From an uncultured beta proteobacterium (GTDB taxonomy: Bacteria > Pseudomonadota > Gammaproteobacteria > Burkholderiales > Burkholderiaceae_C), in contig CAIQEX010000054.1 in the NCBI GenBank assembly GCA_903870955.1, positions 1 to 23,989 of the forward strand: DNA of 23,989 nucleotides, given 5' to 3'. The notes under the pieces are model-generated. The model had not been told where the DNA came from. It did not search any database and saw only the letters and a list, made by a program, of their open reading frames with translations. The number at the start of each line of letters is the position of its first letter. The stretch's first letter is position 1. This document shows, piece after piece, positions 17,944 through 23,989 of the stretch. Both the position numbers and the translations under genes were made by a program.

Positions 17944-18909
17944 ATGACGAAAAAATTTGCATCCCAAGCGGATCTTGAAGCCAAGAAAACCACCTTCGAG
18001 CAACTCTCCGCGCACTGCTGGGCCTACACCGCAGAAGGCGACCCGAACACCGGCGTCATCATCGGCGAAGACGCGGTGCTGATCTGCGATGCATTGGCCA
18101 CACCGGTCATGGCGCAAAGCCTGATTGCCGAGATTCGCAAAGTCAGTGACAAGCCCATCAAATACGTGGTGCTGTCGCACTACCACGCCGTGCGCGTGCT
18201 CGGAGCCTCCGGCTACAAGGCCGCAGGCATGCAGGAAATCATTGCCAGCCGGGGCACCTACGAGATGATCGTGGAGCGTGGTGCGCAGGACATGCAGTCC
18301 GAGTACGAACGCTTCCCGCGCTTGTTTGACGCCTTTGATTCGGTACCGGGCCTGACCTGGCCGACCCTGGTGTTTGAGCAGGAAATGACGCTGTGGATGG
18401 GCAAGCTGGAAGTAAAGATCATGCACGTCGGTGCCGGCCACACCAAGGGCGACACCATTGTCTGGGTACCTTCCGAGAAAGTGCTGTTTTCCGGTGACTT
18501 GGTCGAAGCCGATGCCGCCTGCTACACCGGCGATGCGCAGTTGGCCGAATGGCCCGCCACACTGGACGCGCTGGCTGCGCTGCAGCCCGAAAAAATGGTG
18601 CCTGGCCGCGGCCCGTCGCTGATCGGACCCGAGCGCGTGCAGTCAGGCCTGGCCTATACGCGTGACTTTGTGACGACCTTGCTGTCGTCAGCCAAAGAAG
18701 CCGTGGCCCAGAACATGAACCTGAACCAGGCCATGGCGCATTGCCGCAAGGCCATGGACCCGAAATTTGGCAAGGTGTTTATCTATGAGCACTGCCTGCC
18801 CTTTGATGTGACGCGTGCCGTGGACGAAGCCAGTGGCATCAAGCATCCGCGCATCTGGACGGCCGAACGCGACAAGGAAATGTGGCACGCGCTGCAAGCC
18901 GTCGACTGA
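17944..18909 (+). CDS. Metallo-beta-lactamase-fold protein with altered metal site
   Basis: A 321-residue protein of the metallo-beta-lactamase superfamily, similar in plan to SoxH/quinoprotein-relay type hydrolases; no signal peptide is seen. The fold is evident from NTGVIIGEDAVLICDA, LSHYHAVRVLG, GAGHTKGDTIVWVP and VLFSGDLVEADA. The usual ligand motif HxHxDH is here H79-Y-H81-A-V83-R84, so Asp and the second-site His are absent. H166 and D185 are kept, but the last motif, normally GHG, is G221-R222-G223. At most a mononuclear site with H79, H81, H166 and perhaps D185 remains. As first gene of the aromatic operon it may hydrolyse a thioester, lactone or ester intermediate, or act as a binding protein; the substrate is unknown. 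An AAGGA-type site precedes the ATG. Confidence 0.85.
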   Translation: MTKKFASQADLEAKKTTFEQLSAHCWAYTAEGDPNTGVIIGEDAVLICDALATPVMAQSLIAEIRKVSDKPIKYVVLSHYHAVRVLGASGYKAAGMQEIIASRGTYEMIVERGAQDMQSEYERFPRLFDAFDSVPGLTWPTLVFEQEMTLWMGKLEVKIMHVGAGHTKGDTIVWVPSEKVLFSGDLVEADAACYTGDAQLAEWPATLDALAALQPEKMVPGRGPSLIGPERVQSGLAYTRDFVTTLLSSAKEAVAQNMNLNQAMAHCRKAMDPKFGKVFIYEHCLPFDVTRAVDEASGIKHPRIWTAERDKEMWHALQAVD

Positions 18910-18939
18910 ATTTGAGCCCCAAAAAGTACTGGAAAAAAC

Positions 18940-20613
18940 ATGCTGAGTACCTACAAGTACCCCCATTACCCCTACGTTAAACCACCCGAGCAGAGTGGTG
19001 CCGCCAAGCAGCGCTATCCCGTTGTGGTCGTTGGGGCCGGACCGGTGGGTTTGGCTGCAGCCATTGAACTGGCGCGATCCGGTGTGCCGGTGGTGGTGCT
19101 TGACGATGACGACACCGTATCGGTCGGTTCTCGCGGCGTTTGTTATGCCAAGCGTGCCTTGGAAATTTTGGATCGTCTGGGATTGGGTGATGCCTGCGTC
19201 GAGAAAGGCGTGAGTTGGAACGTAGGCCGCACCTTTTTCCGTGAAGAGGAGGTCTACAACTTCAACCTGCGCCCCCAGGACGATCACAAACGCCCCGGCA
19301 TGATCAACCTGCAGCAGTACTACCTGGAAGAGTTCGAGGTCAAGCGTGCGCGGGAGTTGTCCAACCTGGACCTGCGCTTCAAAAGCAAGGTGATCTCGGT
19401 TAGCCAGGACGACCAGGGCGCGACTTTGCAAGTGGAAACTCCCGACGGCATTTACAACCTGGAAACCGACTGGCTGGTGGTCGCTGATGGCGCACGCAGT
19501 GGCATCCGCCGCATGATGGATCTGGAGATTGAAGGCAAGATCTTCATGGACCGATTCCTGATCGCCGACGTGGTCATGAAGGCCGACTTTCCACACGAGC
19601 GCTGGTTCTGGTTTGACCCGCCCTTCCATCCGGGCCAATCGGTGCTGCTGCACCGGCAGGCTGACAACGTTTACCGGATCGACTTTCAACTGGGTTGGCA
19701 AGCTGACCCGGAAGAAGAGAAGAAACCGGAAAACGTCATTCCCCGCATCAAGGCCATGCTGGGTGATGAACGTGATTTCGAGTTGGAGTGGGTCAGTGTC
19801 TACACCTTCCAGTGCCGCCGCATGAACAGCTTCAACCACGGTCGGGTGCTGTTTGCTGGCGATGCGGCACACCAGGTTTCGCCCTTTGGTGCACGCGGCG
19901 CCAACTCAGGCATCCAGGACACCGACAACCTGTGCTGGAAACTCAAACTGGTGATCGACAGCAAAGCCCCCGCCAGCTTGCTCGACAGCTACTCTGAGGA
20001 GCGGGTGTTCGCGGCTGACGAGAACCTGCTCAACTCCACGCGTTCCACCGACTTCATCACGCCCAAGAGCAAGATGTCGCTGACCTTTCGCAACGCCGCA
20101 TTGACGCTGGCGCGTGAGCATGCCTTTGCCCGCACGCTGGTGAACTCGGGTCGACTCTCCGTGCCTGCAGTGTTGGCGCAATCCAGTCTGAATACGCCGG
20201 ACGCTTCCCCGTTTGCGGGCGACATGGTGCCGGGTGCCTCCATGAACGATGCGCCCATGCGCGAAAAGGAAACAGATTTCTGGCTCTTGGAGCGCGTGGG
20301 CAACCACTTCATGGCGCTGCTTGCGGTGAATGATCCGGCTCAGCTGGATGCCGCGACGGCACGCGCCTGCAAGGCGTTGGCCGATGCGCCGATCCCGATC
20401 GAGGTGGTGCTGGTGTCGCCCAAAGCGGGTGTCGCGCCTGATGGCCTGCGCGTTTTTGTGGATAGCAAAAACCGCTTTGCCGAACGGTACGATGCGCAAC
20501 CGGGGACCACCTACCTGATCCGACCTGATCAACATGTGGCTGCGCGCTGGCGTGCCTTTGGTTCGGCTGCGCTTACGTCTGCCCTGGCCCGTGCCACCGG
20601 CAATTTGCAATAA
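18940..20613 (+). CDS. FAD-dependent aromatic hydroxylase (class A flavoprotein monooxygenase, MhpA-like)
   Basis: A 557-residue flavin monooxygenase of the phenol hydroxylase/MhpA type. Such enzymes use NAD(P)H and oxygen to hydroxylate a phenolic ring next to or para to an existing hydroxyl. The three hallmarks are present: GAGPVG (G32, G34, G37), the DG motif at D183-G184 in VVADGARSG, and the GD motif at G307-D308 in LFAGDAAHQVSPFGARGANSG. After about residue 400 a thioredoxin-like C-terminal domain follows, as in MhpA and PheA relatives. The start has a GGAAAAA stretch upstream and is 30 nt after the MBL gene. The downstream GST isomerase and FAH hydrolase suggest a product in the gentisate, homogentisate or hydroquinone class, so a para-directing hydroxylation is likely, but the substrate is not identifiable here. 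Confidence 0.9.
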   Translation: MLSTYKYPHYPYVKPPEQSGAAKQRYPVVVVGAGPVGLAAAIELARSGVPVVVLDDDDTVSVGSRGVCYAKRALEILDRLGLGDACVEKGVSWNVGRTFFREEEVYNFNLRPQDDHKRPGMINLQQYYLEEFEVKRARELSNLDLRFKSKVISVSQDDQGATLQVETPDGIYNLETDWLVVADGARSGIRRMMDLEIEGKIFMDRFLIADVVMKADFPHERWFWFDPPFHPGQSVLLHRQADNVYRIDFQLGWQADPEEEKKPENVIPRIKAMLGDERDFELEWVSVYTFQCRRMNSFNHGRVLFAGDAAHQVSPFGARGANSGIQDTDNLCWKLKLVIDSKAPASLLDSYSEERVFAADENLLNSTRSTDFITPKSKMSLTFRNAALTLAREHAFARTLVNSGRLSVPAVLAQSSLNTPDASPFAGDMVPGASMNDAPMREKETDFWLLERVGNHFMALLAVNDPAQLDAATARACKALADAPIPIEVVLVSPKAGVAPDGLRVFVDSKNRFAERYDAQPGTTYLIRPDQHVAARWRAFGSAALTSALARATGNLQ

Positions 20614-20623
20614 GGAGAAGCCC

Positions 20624-20848
20624 ATGCCATTGAACCTGCAACCCAACCTGTCCGAGCCGGGCAAGCGCTACTTCCAGACCTTCACGCCGGGCGACGATTT
20701 TTACGAGGCACTGATCGAAACCCACAGGGATTTGACGGATGACCAGAGTGCCTTGGTCAATGCCAAGCTGGTACTGCTTTTGTCCAACCACATTGGCGAC
20801 CTCAGCGTATTGCGCGAGGCGATGCGCATCGCGCGCCACGCCGTCTAA
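20624..20848 (+). CDS. Small DUF2783-type protein
   Basis: A 74-residue acidic-to-neutral protein starting at the ATG at 20624, with a strong AAGGAG site and only 10 nt after the hydroxylase stop. It has no signal peptide or membrane segment and looks all-helical (FYEALIETHRDLTDDQSALV, then a hydrophobic NAKLVLLLSNHIGDLSVL). It resembles DUF2783, a family of short proteins of unknown function that I recall next to flavin hydroxylases of this type. The tight coupling suggests a partner or stabiliser of the hydroxylase. No catalytic residues can be proposed. Confidence 0.75.
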   Translation: MPLNLQPNLSEPGKRYFQTFTPGDDFYEALIETHRDLTDDQSALVNAKLVLLLSNHIGDLSVLREAMRIARHAV

Positions 20849-20866
20849 ACTTTTCAGGAGTTACCC

Positions 20867-21406
20867 ATGAAAATCAAAAAAATCCATCACGTTGCCTACC
20901 GTTGCAAGGATGCCAAGCAGACGGTTGAGTGGTATCAAAAATATCTGAACATGGACTTCATTTTGGCCATTGCCGAGAACGAAGTGCCCTCCACAAAAGA
21001 GCCCGACCCCTACATGCACATCTTTCTGGATGCGGGCAACGGCAATGTGCTGGCCTTCTTTGAGTTACCCACCCAGCCTCCCATGGGTCGCGACATGAAT
21101 ACGCCTTTGTGGACCCAGCACCTGGCGCTTCAAGTGGAAACCATGGAAGAAATGCTGGAGACCAAGGCCAGGCTGGAAGCCGACGGTATTTCCGTTGTGG
21201 GCCCCACCGACCACACCATCTTCAAATCGATTTACTTCTTCGATCCGAGCGGCCATCGCCTGGAATTGGCGGTCAACACCGGCACCCCCAAGATGTCCAA
21301 AATGCTGGATGAAGCCAAATGGGACATGCTCAACGAATGGGCCGCGACCAAGAAAGCCCCGCAACATGCACGCTGGATGCATGACGGCAGCTACGCAGGG
21401 GAATAA
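20867..21406 (+). CDS. VOC-superfamily metalloprotein, candidate ring-cleavage dioxygenase
   Basis: A 179-residue protein with two beta-alpha-beta-beta-beta modules of the vicinal oxygen chelate superfamily. Metal ligand positions are filled: H8 in IHHVAYRC, E66 in LAFFELP, H85 in TQHLALQV and E133 in GHRLELAV. An extension after about residue 140 (KMSKMLDEAKWDMLNEWAATK) is extra to the basic fold. An AGGAG site lies 8 nt before the ATG. The H/E/H/E set is also that of glyoxalase I, but the cluster has no other methylglyoxal-related gene. VOC enzymes such as PcpA and LinE cleave hydroquinone-type rings with Fe(II), and no cupin dioxygenase is present here, so ring cleavage is a plausible role. 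It is an inference; annotation pipelines would likely call it a glyoxalase. Confidence 0.85.
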   Translation: MKIKKIHHVAYRCKDAKQTVEWYQKYLNMDFILAIAENEVPSTKEPDPYMHIFLDAGNGNVLAFFELPTQPPMGRDMNTPLWTQHLALQVETMEEMLETKARLEADGISVVGPTDHTIFKSIYFFDPSGHRLELAVNTGTPKMSKMLDEAKWDMLNEWAATKKAPQHARWMHDGSYAGE

Positions 21407-21408
21407 AG

Positions 21409-22425
21409 TTGAAACTGGCTACCCTGAAAAAAGGCGGGCGCGACGGCACGCTGGTCGTGGTCAATCGGGCCCTGACCCATTGCCGCGCCGTGCCCGCCAT
21501 CGCCCGCACGCTGCAAGCTGCCCTGGACGACTGGGACGTCTCTGAGCCGCAATTGCGCCAAATCTATGAAGCCCTGAACAGTGGCGCTTTCTCGAACGCA
21601 GACGCATTTGATCCACTGCTATGCCACTCGCCGCTGCCACGGGCCTACCAGTGGGCCGATGGCTCAGCCTATGTCAACCATGTGGAATTGGTGCGCCGTG
21701 CGCGTGGCGCAGAGTTGCCACCCGAGTTCTGGACCGACCCGCTGATGTACCAGGGCGGCTCCGATTCGTTTGCAGCACCGAACGACCCGGTGTACGCCTT
21801 GTCGGAAGACTGGGGCATTGATCTGGAGGCCGAAGTAGCCGTCATCACGGGTGATGTGAAGATGGGTGCCACAGCCGCGCAATGCGCACCGGCCATCCGC
21901 CTGCTGATGCTGGTGAACGATGTCTCGCTGCGCAACCTGATTCCCGCTGAACTGGCCAAGGGCTTTGGTTTTTTGCAATCCAAACCAGCCAGCGCCTTCA
22001 GCCCGGTGGCCATCACGCCGGATGAATTGGCTGCCGATTGGCGCGAGGGCAGAGTGCACCGACCACTCATGGTGCATATCAACGGAGGCCTGTTTGGCAA
22101 GCCGGATGCCGGGCAGGACATGGTCTTTAATTTCCCGCAACTCGTAGCCCATATCAGCAAGACGCGGGAAATGGTAGCCGGCTCGATCGTCGGCTCCGGC
22201 ACCGTCTCCAACAAACAGGGTGACCTGCATGGCTCGTCCATTGCCAATGGCGGCGTGGGCTATTGCTGCCTGGCCGAAGTGCGCATGTATGAAACGATTG
22301 AAACTGGCAAGCCGCAAACCAGCTATTTGAAGTTTGGCGACACGGTGCGCATTGAAATGTTGGACCGCGATGGACTGAGCATCTTCGGAGCCATCGAGCA
22401 GCAAGTGCAGCGCTACGCAGCATGA
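21409..22425 (+). CDS. Fumarylacetoacetate hydrolase-family protein (short bacterial type)
   Basis: A 338-residue member of the FAH family. It hydrolyses a fumaryl-type beta-diketone or oxo acid (fumarylacetoacetate or fumarylpyruvate class) to fumarate and a second acid. Metal-binding residues are E140 and E142 in DLEAEVAVITG and D171 in LVNDVSLR; MVAGSIVGSGTVSNKQG is the family C-terminal signature. The length and N-terminus (MKLATLKKGGRDG) match the roughly 330-residue bacterial fumarylacetoacetases paired with MaiA rather than the 430-residue type or the 230-residue fumarylpyruvate hydrolases. The start codon is TTG at 21409, 2 nt after the VOC stop, with GGGG upstream; no ATG gives the family N-terminus. 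Its stop overlaps the next gene's ATG. Confidence 0.9.
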   Translation: MKLATLKKGGRDGTLVVVNRALTHCRAVPAIARTLQAALDDWDVSEPQLRQIYEALNSGAFSNADAFDPLLCHSPLPRAYQWADGSAYVNHVELVRRARGAELPPEFWTDPLMYQGGSDSFAAPNDPVYALSEDWGIDLEAEVAVITGDVKMGATAAQCAPAIRLLMLVNDVSLRNLIPAELAKGFGFLQSKPASAFSPVAITPDELAADWREGRVHRPLMVHINGGLFGKPDAGQDMVFNFPQLVAHISKTREMVAGSIVGSGTVSNKQGDLHGSSIANGGVGYCCLAEVRMYETIETGKPQTSYLKFGDTVRIEMLDRDGLSIFGAIEQQVQRYAA

Positions 22426-23066
22426 AGCTCTACACCTACTTTCGGAGTTCTGCGGCCTACCGGGTTCGCATTGCGCTGAATTTGAAGGGGCTGGCCTACG
22501 AGGCCATTCCCGTTCATTTGCTACGAGGCGGTGGTGAGCAAAAGCAGGCCGCCTACAAAGACGTGAACCCCTTGGGGCTTGTTCCCACGCTGGTGACCGA
22601 CTCGGCCGTTTTCACCCAGTCGCTGGCCATCATGGAGTGGCTGGATGAAACTTGCCCGGAACCTCCCCTGCTGCCCAAGCCTGCGGACGTGCGCGCGCAG
22701 GTACGGGCCATTGCCCACACCATTGCCAGTGATATCCATCCGCTGAATAACTTGCGCGTGTTGGGCTATCTGACCAAGACCCTGGGCATGACGGACGAGC
22801 AAAAGAGCGCGTGGATTCGTCACTGGATAGAGGAAGGCCTTTTGGCCGTCGAACGCCTGCTGGCCACCACCGGCACGCGAGGCAGATATTGCTACGGTGA
22901 CACCCCGACCATGGCCGACTGTTGCCTGGTTCCGCAGGTGTTCAATGCACGGCGCTTCCATTGCAATTTGGACCACCTGCCCACCCTAAGCGGCATCGTG
23001 GAAGCATGCGAAGACCTTGAGGCCTTTCGGGCCGCAGCGCCCGCGCAACAACCCGATTACGAATAG
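22422..23066 (+). CDS. maiA: Maleylacetoacetate isomerase-type zeta-class glutathione S-transferase
   Basis: A 214-residue zeta-class GST. It isomerises maleylacetoacetate (or maleylpyruvate) to the fumaryl form, using glutathione as cofactor. The N-terminal thioredoxin fold opens with YFRSSAAYRVRIALNLKGL, containing the zeta motif SSxxYRVRIAL with S9/S10. KDVNPLGLVPTL (cis-Pro) and FTQSLAIMEWLDE (glutathione binding) follow. The C-terminal helical domain has ASDIHPLNNLRVL and the late PTMADCCLVPQVFNARRF block. The ATG overlaps the FAH stop (ATGA), so the two consecutive pathway steps are translationally coupled. The sequence does not distinguish maleylacetoacetate from maleylpyruvate use; the roughly 330-residue FAH partner argues for the former. 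Confidence 0.92.
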   Translation: MKLYTYFRSSAAYRVRIALNLKGLAYEAIPVHLLRGGGEQKQAAYKDVNPLGLVPTLVTDSAVFTQSLAIMEWLDETCPEPPLLPKPADVRAQVRAIAHTIASDIHPLNNLRVLGYLTKTLGMTDEQKSAWIRHWIEEGLLAVERLLATTGTRGRYCYGDTPTMADCCLVPQVFNARRFHCNLDHLPTLSGIVEACEDLEAFRAAAPAQQPDYE

Positions 23067-23087
23067 ACCTAAGTCACTGAAAGAACT

Positions 23088-23108
23088 ACGCCACTGAAAC
23101 GGCGTTTT
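23088..23108 (+). terminator. Probable intrinsic terminator of the aromatic operon
   Basis: ACGCC (23088-23092) pairs with GGCGT (23101-23105) across an 8-nt loop and is followed by TTTTGTT. It lies 22 nt after the maiA stop and before the convergent gspE end. The stem is short. Confidence 0.5.
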
Positions 23109-23127
23109 GTTCGCTTGCGTCGTCTTG

Positions 23128-23989
<862 letters not shown>

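Noticed and set aside
18688..19872. 394-codon minus-strand open frame opposite the MBL and hydroxylase genes
   Set aside because: It spans two well-supported genes and an intergenic gap on the other strand, and its product has no domain pattern.

Overview
The window looks like chromosomal DNA of a beta-proteobacterium of the order Burkholderiales, most likely a Comamonadaceae member of the Rhodoferax/Polaromonas kind. The reasons are the moderately high GC content, the gram-negative general porin, the TRAP transporter, a GlxR/pyruvate kinase pairing and catabolic operons typical of that family. This placement is inferred from protein style; no rRNA gene is present. No tRNA, IS element, integrase or CRISPR array was recognised.

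Region 1 (1-13796) is a pectin/hexuronate utilisation locus. A divergent GntR/FCD-type regulator (partial, minus strand) faces a plus-strand run of genes: uronate dehydrogenase (udh), an SMP-30-type lactonase, a three-gene TRAP transporter (dctP-dctQ-dctM), galactarate dehydratase (garD), 5-keto-4-deoxy-D-glucarate aldolase (garL) and tartronate semialdehyde reductase (glxR). A porin, a predicted Tat-exported lipoprotein polygalacturonase (GH28) and pyruvate kinase follow. Read together, the enzyme releases galacturonate at or outside the envelope, the porin and TRAP system import it, Udh and the lactonase make galactarate, and GarD, GarL and GlxR give pyruvate plus glycerate. Pyruvate kinase would finish the glycerate branch; glycerate kinase is not in the window. 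Just behind pyk lies a short in-frame relic of a second glxR C-terminus.

Region 2 (14009-16745) holds a protein with an HD-GYP-like fold whose catalytic HD pair is lost, then a structured leader region and a D-amino acid dehydrogenase (dadA, GTG start).

Region 3 (16841-23108) is an aromatic catabolic operon controlled by a divergent IclR regulator. It encodes a metallo-beta-lactamase-fold protein with substituted metal ligands, a class A flavin hydroxylase, a DUF2783 small protein, a VOC-fold metalloprotein, a fumarylacetoacetate-hydrolase-family enzyme (TTG start) and a maleylacetoacetate-isomerase-type GST, followed by a probable terminator. The last two enzymes imply a homogentisate/gentisate-like ring-fission product, yet no cupin ring-cleavage dioxygenase is present. 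The VOC protein is the best local candidate for that step.

Region 4 (23128-23989, minus strand) is the C-terminal part of a type II secretion ATPase (GspE) running off the window edge.
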